Below are positions 25,467-31,577 of a DNA stretch of 31,577 bases, piece after piece. This stretch comes from JBBIWA01 sp037439425. GTDB lineage: Bacteria > Acidobacteriota > Blastocatellia > RBC074. The position numbers and the translations under genes were made by a program. Each line of letters starts with the position of its first letter. The stretch's first letter is position 1. The DNA is taken from positions 1 through 31,577 of the forward strand of contig JBBIWA010000072.1 in NCBI GenBank assembly GCA_037439425.1, written 5' to 3'. Below the pieces are notes generated by a model. That model searched no databases, was not told the DNA's origin, and saw only the letters and a list, made by a program, of their open reading frames with translations.

Positions 25467-26489
25467 TTAGAAGACAAAATAGCCCTTGATTCCTATCGGG
25501 ACGCGATAGACGCGCTGCGTGCTGACCACGATCATAGTATCGTGATCATCAAAAGCCAGCCCCACCAGTGTGGCACCTGAAACGACCACCTCCGCCTCCT
25601 GCGCATCCGGGCTGATGCGGACAATCCCACGATGACCGCGCAGCGAAGCAGCTACATAGAGATTGCCATCTATATCGAAGGCCAGCCCCTGAGGCCGCCC
25701 CAGCCCGGTGTAGAAGCGACTCACCTCGCCTACCGGATTGATCCGCATCACGCTATCAAAGGAGGAGATCGTCGGCCCGGTGACATACAAATCCCCGTCC
25801 GGCCCAAAAGCCAGATGATAGGCCGAGACGCTCGGCTCCAGGGTCGCAAACGGTCGCGCTTCCCCGATCTCATTGATCTTATAAATCGTCCCGCTCCGGT
25901 CGCCTACATAGATCGTCCCGCGCGCATCGAAGGCAATACCTGTTGCAATCCCCAGGTCAGTGGCCACAGTCTTAGTCTCTTTGAAAGGCGAGACCTGATA
26001 CAGAGTGCCATCGTAGCGACTGGTCACATACATCATGCCATCGCGATCAAAAGCGATTCCTGTAGGATTGATAATATCAGAGATAAAAGGTGAAACTGTG
26101 CCATCGGGAGAGATGCGATAGATTGAGACCGGGACTTTCTGCCCGCGCGTGCCGGAAAGCGTGACGTAGATGCTTCCATTGTCTCGATCAATCGCCGGAT
26201 TGGCGACGGGATGCAGATTATCAGCGATCTTCGTGCCAAGAATGAAGGGGACGGTATCGAGAAAGTCACTCCCTTCAAGCCGCAGCTCGCTTCCTGTCGC
26301 GCCAACCTCGCACTCCGGGATCGCTGCAATGACCCGCGTCGGGGAAGCACTCACCAGGCGCCCCTGATACTGACCGAAGAAGACACGGCAGAGTCGGTAA
26401 TCCGAGGCTTCGTAGCCTTCGCACGTAATGATTACTTCCCCGCCCTCAACCCCAGCCTGCGGCAGAATGCTCTTGATTATGCCCCCCAT
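25467..26489 (-). CDS. TIG-domain protein with NHL/SMP-30-like propeller
   Basis: The protein is about 340 residues from the ATG at 26489; GTG or TTG starts further up (to 26519) are possible because no ribosome site decides. The front is a TIG/IPT domain (SILPQAGVEGGEVIITCEGYEASD..., about 8-75). The rest is a six-bladed NHL/SMP-30-type propeller, with repeats such as PTGIAFDRDGMMYVTSRYDG, ATGIAFDARGTIYVGDRSG and PQGLAFDIDGNLYVAAS. There is no signal peptide, so it appears cytoplasmic. Its stop lies 4 bases before larE, implying co-transcription, but a link to nickel-cofactor synthesis is only positional. Propellers of this kind bind or hydrolyse small molecules, and no catalytic set is evident. 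Confidence 0.8.
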   Translation of the reverse strand: MGGIIKSILPQAGVEGGEVIITCEGYEASDYRLCRVFFGQYQGRLVSASPTRVIAAIPECEVGATGSELRLEGSDFLDTVPFILGTKIADNLHPVANPAIDRDNGSIYVTLSGTRGQKVPVSIYRISPDGTVSPFISDIINPTGIAFDRDGMMYVTSRYDGTLYQVSPFKETKTVATDLGIATGIAFDARGTIYVGDRSGTIYKINEIGEARPFATLEPSVSAYHLAFGPDGDLYVTGPTISSFDSVMRINPVGEVSRFYTGLGRPQGLAFDIDGNLYVAASLRGHRGIVRISPDAQEAEVVVSGATLVGLAFDDHDTMIVVSTQRVYRVPIGIKGYFVF

Positions 26490-26753
26490 CGAGTCTGTTA
26501 TCACCCTTTCTTCACTCAAATTGAGATCGAACGAAAAGTAATCATACGCGAGGGGGCGCAGCTTGTCTAGAATCGTCCTCCAGCTTCAATGCGCCCCAAG
26601 ATAATCCGGCATTCACCAGCAGTTTTGCTCCCCTCGGTGCAGAGCCCCAAATTCAGCCAACCCGATCTTCCCTCTATCCATCTAAGAGCACGCATTGGTC
26701 AAGTGAGTGTAAAAAGCGTTGTGGTCTCTCTTTAACGCTGGGGGGAAATGTAT

Positions 26754-27296
26754 ATGAAGAAGATACTGTCTGCGGCCCTGTTAAGTCTGCTGAGTGTGAC
26801 CCCAATTCTGGCTTTCCCGAAGACGAATGCCTCGGCTGCTGGGGCCACAGAGACGCTCAAACAGATCCGTAAGACGCTAGTGACGCTTCCTTTTTACGGA
26901 GTCTTTGATCATCTGGCTTATAGTTACGAGGATGGCGTTGTCACTCTATATGGCCAGGTGGTGCGACCGACAACCAGAAGCGCAGCTGAGCGCAGCGTCG
27001 CCCGCCTTCCGGGAGTGGAACAGGTGATCAATCGTATTGAAGTATTGCCGCTTTCGTCCTTCGATGATCAGATTCGACTGGCTACGTTTCGCGCCATCTA
27101 TCGCCAACCAGGGCTGGACTGGTTAGCGATCCAGGCCGTGCCGCCAATTCACATCATCGTCAATCGCAGTCACGTGACGCTGGAAGGCATCGCTCCGACT
27201 AGTGGTGACGCCACACGTGCTTACCTGGCAGCCAGCAGCGTGCCGAACGTCTTTTCGGTCACTAACAATTTACGGGTCGAACGCGAGGCGCGTTAA
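26754..27296 (+). CDS. Secreted protein with two BON domains
   Basis: The product is 180 residues from the ATG at 26754, placed 8 bases after a GGGGGG run; an ATG two codons earlier is too close to that site. A signal peptide (MKKILSAALLSLLSVTPILAF) leads to a first BON domain at about 32-100 (FDHLAYSYEDGVVTLYGQVV and AERSVARLPGVEQVINRIEVL). A second, weaker BON domain follows (IHIIVNRSHVTLEGIAPTSGD and VFSVTNNLRVE). BON domains bind phospholipid or pores and occur in envelope stress proteins such as OsmY, so a periplasmic role is expected. It is followed by a strong terminator and is a single-gene unit. Confidence 0.85.
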   Translation: MKKILSAALLSLLSVTPILAFPKTNASAAGATETLKQIRKTLVTLPFYGVFDHLAYSYEDGVVTLYGQVVRPTTRSAAERSVARLPGVEQVINRIEVLPLSSFDDQIRLATFRAIYRQPGLDWLAIQAVPPIHIIVNRSHVTLEGIAPTSGDATRAYLAASSVPNVFSVTNNLRVEREAR

Positions 27297-27344
27297 GCCC
27301 TGACAGGCTTGGCAGCAGAGAGGAGTTAGGAGGAGGGGGGCTTC

Positions 27345-27377
27345 AGGCCAGTGAGCTTACTCACTGGCCTTTTTTTA
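27345..27377 (+). terminator. Strong intrinsic terminator of the BON gene
   Basis: AGGCCAGTGAG (27345-27355), loop CTTA, then CTCACTGGCCT (27360-27370), followed at once by TTTTTTT. Stem is 11 bp without mismatch. Confidence 0.92.
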
Positions 27378-27509
27378 TCTCACTTCACAAGGTGTAGATG
27401 TAGCGCCAACTGAAATGAAGTGTTATGGTATAGCGCGCGGCCTGTGGCTGGGTTGCCAGTCAATGGCACCATAGTTTCGCAAACCCATTGCAGTCCGGCG
27501 AGGCAAGTG

Positions 27510-28478
27510 ATGGTCCAGACACTAGTGCTTAATCGCGAGTCCAGAACCTTTACTCAGATTGACTCTACCGCTCAGCTCGGACAATTGTGCGCGCAACCTC
27601 ACCATATCGTCTGGGCGGATGTGAGCGATCCGACCGGCCAGGATTTCGATGAACTGGCCAGGGAGTTCAACTTCCATCCCCTCGCAATTGAAGATTGCCG
27701 CCACCAACACCAACGACCAAAAATTGACGAGTATCAAGGCTATTACTTCCTCGTCCTCTACGAAGCCGAGTTGCTGGAAGAGCAGCATCTTGAATTGCGC
27801 GAGCTGCACATCTTTCTGGGCAAGAACTATTTTGTCACTGTGCATAGCAGCCCGATTCGCGCCATTGAGACTGCCCAGCGACTCTGGCGCGGCTGGAGTG
27901 ATCTGGCCGAGCGTGGCACTGGGCTGATAGCCTATCTGCTGATTGACGCGATTGTGGACGATTACCTGCCGCTGCTTGACCTGCTTTCAGACAGGATAGA
28001 TGATCTGGCAGATCAGATCTTCGAGAACTTCCAGCCTGAGACGATTGAAGAACTCTTCCGGATCAAGAAACAACTGCTTTTCCTGCGGCGCGGGACGGTC
28101 CCGCTGCGCGACATCTTCAATACGCTGCTCAGGCGGGAGCAACCCATCTTCTCCCGTGAAACGATGATCTATTTCCAGGATGTGTATGATCACGTGATCC
28201 GGGTAGCTGACACAATTGATACGCTGCGCGATATCCTCAGTTCGGCAATGGATGCCTATCTCTCGATTTCGGGCAACCGGATGAATATGGTGATGAAGCG
28301 CTTGACTTCCATTGCCACCATTCTCATGTCAGTGACGCTGATCTCCAGCATTTACGGTATGAATTTCGCGCACATGCCGGAGCTGAACTGGAAGTTCGGT
28401 TATGTCGGAGCGCTCATCTCGATGCTGGTGATCGGGCTAGCGATTTACTTCTACTTTCGGAAGATCAGGTGGCTCTGA
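27510..28478 (+). CDS. corA: CorA-family magnesium/divalent cation transporter
   Basis: The 322-residue protein has the CorA plan: a long cytoplasmic alpha/beta N-terminus, the IEDC...HQRPKIDEY segment (60-75), long helical stalk segments (about 145-260) and two membrane helices at the end. The YGMNF selectivity motif (282-286) sits at the end of the first helix and a basic tail (FRKIRWL) follows the second. It works as a pentamer in the inner membrane, importing Mg2+ or sometimes Co2+/Ni2+. I start it at the ATG at 27510 (GAGG about 7 bases upstream); a longer frame to 27420 reads poorly. Its stop overlaps the next gene start as TGATG. The nearby LarE makes nickel transport conceivable, but this is speculation. 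Confidence 0.93.
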   Translation: MVQTLVLNRESRTFTQIDSTAQLGQLCAQPHHIVWADVSDPTGQDFDELAREFNFHPLAIEDCRHQHQRPKIDEYQGYYFLVLYEAELLEEQHLELRELHIFLGKNYFVTVHSSPIRAIETAQRLWRGWSDLAERGTGLIAYLLIDAIVDDYLPLLDLLSDRIDDLADQIFENFQPETIEELFRIKKQLLFLRRGTVPLRDIFNTLLRREQPIFSRETMIYFQDVYDHVIRVADTIDTLRDILSSAMDAYLSISGNRMNMVMKRLTSIATILMSVTLISSIYGMNFAHMPELNWKFGYVGALISMLVIGLAIYFYFRKIRWL

Positions 28479-28750
28479 TGAACTTCAGGAGAAACCAGAA
28501 GCGGCGTGCGCGGCAGGCAGTCAGGGGTGGAACAGCCAAGCTGACTCCAGCGCCTGAATCATCTGCTACCGATCAGAGTAATGATCTATGGATTCACCGC
28601 CCCAACACCGGGAAGCTGCGCCTGTCACCGGAGCTGATGGAGGCGAGGGAGAAAGAATCATCGCTGCGTCCAGGTCCGGTAGTGGTGCTGATCACTACCC
28701 TGGCTCTGATCTTTATTCTGATCATCACCTGGTTGATCGCGCACGAGTAG
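28478..28750 (+). CDS. Small single-helix membrane protein coupled to CorA
   Basis: The ATG overlaps the corA stop by one base (TGATG), a standard sign of translational coupling. The 90-residue product starts with a strongly basic stretch (MNFRRNQKRRARQAVRG), has a polar middle, and ends in one transmembrane helix (PVVVLITTLALIFILIITWL) with a short IAHE tail. It is therefore a tail-anchored inner-membrane protein. I know no named family. The tight coupling suggests it modulates or accompanies the cation channel, which is inference. Confidence 0.7.
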   Translation: MNFRRNQKRRARQAVRGGTAKLTPAPESSATDQSNDLWIHRPNTGKLRLSPELMEAREKESSLRPGPVVVLITTLALIFILIITWLIAHE

Positions 28751-28821
28751 CCTTTTGAGTTTTGAGTCGAGGAGGGGTAATTTTATAGTCGAGGCTCGAG
28801 CCTCAGAAAGCGAGGATGCGC

Positions 28822-29589
28822 ATGCTGACCAAACGCCTATCCTTTGTCGCACTCTGCGCTGCAGTGCCGCTCCTGTGGCAAGGCTTTCTCTGCCTCCCTC
28901 TCAAAGCACAAGAACAGTCTGAGCTATCTAAACTGGCTATCCAACTCCGGGACAAAGACGTAGCCGTGAGACGGGCCGCGATCGAGGCCATCGGCCGATT
29001 GGGCGACATTGCAGGCGTTGATCTGTTGGTAGAAGCGCTGGAAGACCCGGAGCAGAGCGTGCGCAGCGATGCAGCACTCACGCTCGGACAGATGCATTTC
29101 ATCAAAGCAGTCGAACCGCTGGTCAAACTGCTGCAGAGCAGGCACTCGCGCGATCGCAAAAGCGCTGCCGTCGCGCTCGGTATGATCGGCGGCAACCGGG
29201 CGCGGGAAGCGTTAGTTGCGGCGCTCCGGCTCCCTTCGGCTGAAGACCGTGAAAGCGTAGTCTCAGCCCTGGGCAATCTCGGGGATGCGCAGGCGCTCGA
29301 ACCATTGGTCAAAATGCTGGCTGATCCGCATCATTTCGTTCGCGCCAGCGCCGCCGTCGCGCTGGGCCGGCTCAACGACACGCGTGCAGTTGAGCCGCTG
29401 ATAGCCGCTCTGAATGACCCCGAATCTGCTGTCCGCGCCGGAGCCGCGCTCTCTCTTGGGGAGCTGGAGGACAAGCGAGCGATTGAGCCTCTGGAAAAGC
29501 TGCTGGCCAAAGAAAGCAATGAAAACGTCCGGCAGCAGGCTGAATACGCGCTACAACGCCTGCGCGCGCTTCCCCAATCCAAACCGTAA
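28822..29589 (+). CDS. Secreted HEAT-repeat protein
   Basis: The product is 255 residues from the ATG at 28822, which has GAGG 6 bases upstream; the ATG at 28816 is adjacent and equally in frame. A signal peptide (MLTKRLSFVALCAAVPLLWQ onward to about LKAQ) precedes about seven HEAT/PBS-lyase-type repeats of roughly 31 residues. Examples are DVAVRRAAIEAIGRLGDIAG, SVRSDAALTLGQMHFIKAVE and FVRASAAVALGRLNDTRAVE. Such repeats form a curved scaffold for protein contacts. The helical repeats are regular throughout with no catalytic motif. No partner can be named. It is the last clear complete gene before a 1.7-kb repeat-rich region. Confidence 0.85.
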   Translation: MLTKRLSFVALCAAVPLLWQGFLCLPLKAQEQSELSKLAIQLRDKDVAVRRAAIEAIGRLGDIAGVDLLVEALEDPEQSVRSDAALTLGQMHFIKAVEPLVKLLQSRHSRDRKSAAVALGMIGGNRAREALVAALRLPSAEDRESVVSALGNLGDAQALEPLVKMLADPHHFVRASAAVALGRLNDTRAVEPLIAALNDPESAVRAGAALSLGELEDKRAIEPLEKLLAKESNENVRQQAEYALQRLRALPQSKP

Positions 29590-29826
29590 GAGATGAGTTG
29601 AGGAGGAAAAAGATAGGGGCAGAAAGAAATGGGCCTGGCAAGGAGCCTTAGCTAGGTATTGACAATGTAGTAACGGGTAGAACTCGACTTCATCCATTTT
29701 GGGTCTTAAAAAATAACAACAGCTCGCGTAAGCCGTAGACCACTTTTTCACGGAGCTATTCTCTGCCACAACTGCCCATCGAGTTGCTGCCACAGCGGGG
29801 CAAAGGCCCTGGCCGTAGCAGGAGCG
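29590..29826. other. Gap without a recognisable gene
   Basis: From the HEAT gene stop to the left target-site copy of the MITE I see no protein-like frame, no terminator with a clear stem and T-run, and no RNA gene. The last 20 bases (GTAGCAGGAGCG and on) belong to the left half of the interrupted hairpin repeat. Confidence 0.5.
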
Positions 29827-29835
29827 AGCTCTAGG

Positions 29836-30068
29836 GGGTGCAGTTTTCAAAAGTCGGTCGTGGTAGTGGTGACAGCATCCCACCAACGGCAGTTGGTGGA
29901 GAGTGCAAGTCCAGCCTACACCAACTTGCGTCACGATCAATCGGATACCCCCGATGGAAATCGGGGGAGGGTTCCAACTCCAGCCTTCGATCCGGACCGT
30001 AGGTTGGACTTGAACCATCCACCAACTGCAGTTGGTGGGATTGCGACCGACTTCTGAAAACTGCACCC
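29836..30068. mobile_element. 233-bp MITE-like element with nested hairpins
   Basis: The ends are 25-bp inverted repeats (29836-29860 and 30044-30068, 24 of 25 paired), starting GGGTGCAGTTTTCA. The 9-base sequence AGCTCTAGG flanks both sides (29827-29835 and 30069-30077) as a target-site duplication. Inside lie two near-identical hairpins, CCACCAAC-GGCA-GTTGGTGG (29880-29899) and CCACCAAC-TGCA-GTTGGTGG (30019-30038). An inner stem CAAGTCCAGCCTAC/GTAGGTTGGACTTG (29906-29919 with 29999-30012) and a central hairpin CCCCCGAT-GGAA-ATCGGGGG (29948-29967) complete it. The whole can fold into one multi-arm structure. It carries no transposase and so would need one in trans. A structured RNA is an alternative reading, but the target duplication favours DNA transposition. 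Confidence 0.9.
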
Positions 30069-30077
30069 AGCTCTAGG

Positions 30078-30370
30078 CATTGATTGACAGATCGCTCTGT
30101 TCCGTCAGCAGCGGCCTGTCTATAGCGACGCGATGCGGAAAGTCCTCAGCTCCGTTAGGAGCGAGCTATGAGCATTGATTGATAGGTCGCTCCTAACGGA
30201 GCTGGGCTTACTTTCCTTCACTGCTTACTATAGACAGGTCGCCCCGCTGGGGCTGTAGGAACGCCTGTCGGAGGTTTTTCAGCTCCGTTAGGAGTGACCT
30301 GTTTATAGAGGTCCAGTGCAAGAGTTTCTAGCTCCGTTAGGAGCGGCCTGTCTATAGCGACGCGATGCCG
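30078..30370. repeat. Cluster of GCTCCGTTAGGAGCG hairpin repeats
   Basis: Several variants of one unit, core GCTCCGTTAGGAGCGNCCTG followed by TCTATAG, occur in both orientations: around 30101-30137, 30147-30164, 30187-30204 (inverted), 30228-30250 (inverted, diverged), 30280-30308 and 30329-30367. The pair CAGCTCCGTTAGGAGCGA (30147-30164) and its perfect complement (30187-30204) form an 18-bp stem. CTGTCTATAGCGACGCGATG recurs exactly at two places. The repeat spreads as a dispersed non-coding element. Confidence 0.8.
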
Positions 30371-30961
30371 ACCTTACAAGAAGGAGCATACAAGCTTCGC
30401 TGAGACGAAGCTGGGGGCGGTGTTTGGCGAGGCGTTGCCATTTTCGGGCCGCGGTCGAAGGGGACTGAGGTAGCAAAAATTGCGCGCCCGAGCGCCCAAC
30501 GGAGGCTGTGGGTTATGCAGCGTGATGGATAAAGCCAAGTAGAAAAACACAACTATGTTTTCGACACTCATTCTGCATAACTGCCGCGGCCCCGGAGGGG
30601 CGCCCTATTTGTAGTCAGCAGATGAAGGAAATTCTCTTAGGTCCAGAGAAGAGACCTGCGCTGATTCCGCAGGCCGCTCCTACCACAGCTCAAGATATTC
30701 CTCAATCTCTTATAACCAGGTCGCTGCTGTCACAGCTAAGTATTGCCCCCGCCGCAGCAGTTACCATTCCGTTTGTTGTTTAGCCCTGGCTATGCTACTT
30801 TTTCTCCCCACTTGGGGCGCGCGTGGACAGAGTGCGGGGCCGAGAGTGGTTAGGCGCGGGCGACTGTGGAGTTTGCAACCTCTGGATCAAAGTTCGCTTC
30901 GCTTCAAGCTGGGACTCCTGAAGCAGGAAGAAAAATGTGGGGCCCACATCTTTCCACATTC
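30371..30961. other. Non-coding stretch with a weak inverted repeat
   Basis: No gene is supported. GTTATGCAG (30512-30520) and CTGCATAAC (30573-30581) pair around 52 bases. CGGCCCCGGAGGGGCGCC at about 30585-30604 is a GC-rich partial palindrome. The frames here are rich in Arg/Pro and unlike proteins. Confidence 0.4.
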
Positions 30962-31237
30962 GTAACTACTGCGGCCGCGTAGCGGCGGTTGAATTTAGCC
31001 GTCTACTTTAGTGCACGGGAAAAGTTCCACAAGAGGTACCTAACCCTGAGTCGCCGATTAGTTGAATTTAGCCGTCTACTTTAGTGCACGGGAAAAGGGC
31101 TCTGCCGGGGTGTCGCCTCAGCGACGGTTGAGCCAGTGCTCATTCAACCGACGCAGTGCCCTGAGCTGACTGGCCACCGTACACTAGACGGCTCAGCTCA
31201 GGCACCGCTCACGCGGTGGAGAGGCCGCAGTAGTTAC
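30962..31237. repeat. 276-bp inverted-repeat-bounded structured element
   Basis: GTAACTACTGCGGCC at 30962-30976 is matched perfectly by its complement at 31223-31237. Inside are two identical 36-base direct copies (30988-31023 and 31062-31097), a CGGTTGA...TCAACCG hairpin at about 31123-31150, and CCTGAGCTGA...TCAGCTCAGG arms around 31158-31203. No coding frame is present. No target duplication is obvious. It looks like another non-autonomous element or a structured intergenic repeat. Confidence 0.6.
30988..31097. repeat. Two exact 36-bp direct repeats
   Basis: Copies at 30988-31023 and 31062-31097 are identical, beginning GTTGAATTTAGCCGTCTAC, 74 bases apart. They lie within the inverted-repeat-bounded element and account for about a quarter of it. 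Two copies with a 38-base gap do not make a CRISPR array. Confidence 0.9.
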
Positions 31238-31276
31238 CCACCTTTTTTGTAGCAGAAAGCTGTCTCTTCAAAGAGA

Positions 31277-31304
31277 AAAGGGGGACTCAACCGAGTCCCC
31301 CTTT
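31277..31304 (-). terminator. Terminator of the partial gene at the window end
   Basis: AAAGGGGGACTC and GAGTCCCCCTTT pair over 12 bp around AACC. On the minus strand the stem ends in CCCTTTTCTCTTTG, a weak T-tract. It lies about 50 bases past the stop of the gene at 31355. Confidence 0.75.
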
Positions 31305-31354
31305 AGCTTTGGAGAGCCCATCCACCAGTGTGGACTTGACTCCTCTGTTTTAGT

Positions 31355-31577
31355 TTAGCAGCCCGGCATGAAGACCGGTAGCGTGAGTCTAACAGCCGCG
31401 TCAGTGCGCGTCAGCTTGTGGAGGTTGTGACCACCATTGAAGGCTCCGGCGCTGGTAGCCGCGTTCGGATTGAGGTTGATCACAGCACCCAGCAGCGCGC
31501 CACCACCAGTCGTCCACAGCTTCATCCAGCCAGTGCGACCAGCCGGAATCACTGTGTTGAAAGGCGGAGTCGTACGC
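31355..31577 (-). CDS. C-terminal end of a hypothetical protein, cut by the window edge
   Basis: Only the last 73 codons are visible; the frame is still open at base 31577, so the apparent start inside the window is not the real one. The visible part (NTVIPAGRTGWMKLWTTGGG, then LLGAVINLNPNAATSAGAF, HNLHKLTRTDAAVRLTLPVF and a final MPGC) is rich in Gly, Thr and Asn and looks like a beta-rich extracellular domain. I recall similar C-termini ending in IPVFPPxC in large secreted acidobacterial proteins, but this is unverified. A terminator follows at 31277. Confidence 0.6.
   Translation of the reverse strand, partial: RTTPPFNTVIPAGRTGWMKLWTTGGGALLGAVINLNPNAATSAGAFNGGHNLHKLTRTDAAVRLTLPVFMPGC

Noticed and set aside
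29860..30057. 65-codon frame inside the MITE
   Set aside because: It translates hairpin arms and has no ribosome site; the DNA is explained by inverted repeats.
30512..30581. 9-bp inverted repeat as ends of a small mobile element
   Set aside because: Too short, no target duplication and no further internal structure.
30988..31097. Two exact direct repeats as a CRISPR
   Set aside because: Only two copies, a 38-base gap, no cas genes, and they lie inside an inverted-repeat element.
1..31577. tRNA, rRNA, known riboswitch or integrase/transposase gene
   Set aside because: None recognised on either strand by eye; short tRNAs could be missed without a covariance search.

Overview
The window looks like an accessory-rich stretch of an Acidobacteriota chromosome, most likely from the Blastocatellia side of the phylum. 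This is an inference from gene content, with no rRNA or ribosomal gene here to anchor it. The pointers are an Oar-type TonB-dependent receptor with an N-terminal carboxypeptidase-regulatory-like domain, a TPR protein carrying the same kind of domain, an ECF sigma factor overlapping a Pkn-type kinase with a TPR tail, and a DUF433/DUF5615 toxin-antitoxin pair. Small secreted proteins of unknown function and many short structured repeats point the same way.

Layout. 1-640 is non-coding with two repeat families. 641-2142 (minus) holds a membrane-anchored protein built of three internal repeats, preceded by a tiny overlapping ORF. 2302-5216 is a patchwork: a frameshifted membrane protein, a DUF1648 membrane protein, a protoglobin, a TPR remnant, and two attC-like (integron recombination site) structures. 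5397-6728 is an MFS transporter. 6777-8208 has a broken nucleotidyltransferase and a toxin-antitoxin pair enclosed by two 98% identical 199-bp direct repeats. 8245-13567 (minus) holds the TonB receptor with its own terminator, then a TPR protein and a class A beta-lactamase-like protein that has lost three of its usual catalytic residues. 14162-15334 is a secreted eight-repeat PQQ-type propeller and 15650-16090 a small secreted protein.

16382-19609 is a sigma factor/kinase/TPR locus broken by two frameshifts and two in-frame stops, although the kinase domain itself is intact. 19771-20250 is a chimeric gene remnant. 20363-22660 is a surface protein with a beta-barrel-like front, PKD-like domains and a degenerate OmpA-like end. 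23230-26489 (minus) carries a TIG/NHL propeller protein, LarE and glutamate dehydrogenase. 26754-29589 (plus) carries a BON-domain protein, a CorA transporter with a small overlapping membrane protein, and a HEAT-repeat protein.

29590-31354 has no convincing gene but is dense in structured repeats. The clearest is a 233-bp MITE-like element (25-bp terminal inverted repeats, nested internal hairpins, 9-bp target duplication) inserted inside one unit of another hairpin repeat family; a neighbouring unit shows the uninterrupted form. The window ends in the C-terminal part of a protein read from the minus strand.

The most unusual points are the MITE with its internal empty-site proof, the direct-repeat-bounded toxin-antitoxin module, the catalytically stripped beta-lactamase fold, the attC-like sites without an integrase, and the multiply broken sigma/kinase locus. 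No complete new multi-gene system could be shown from the sequence alone.
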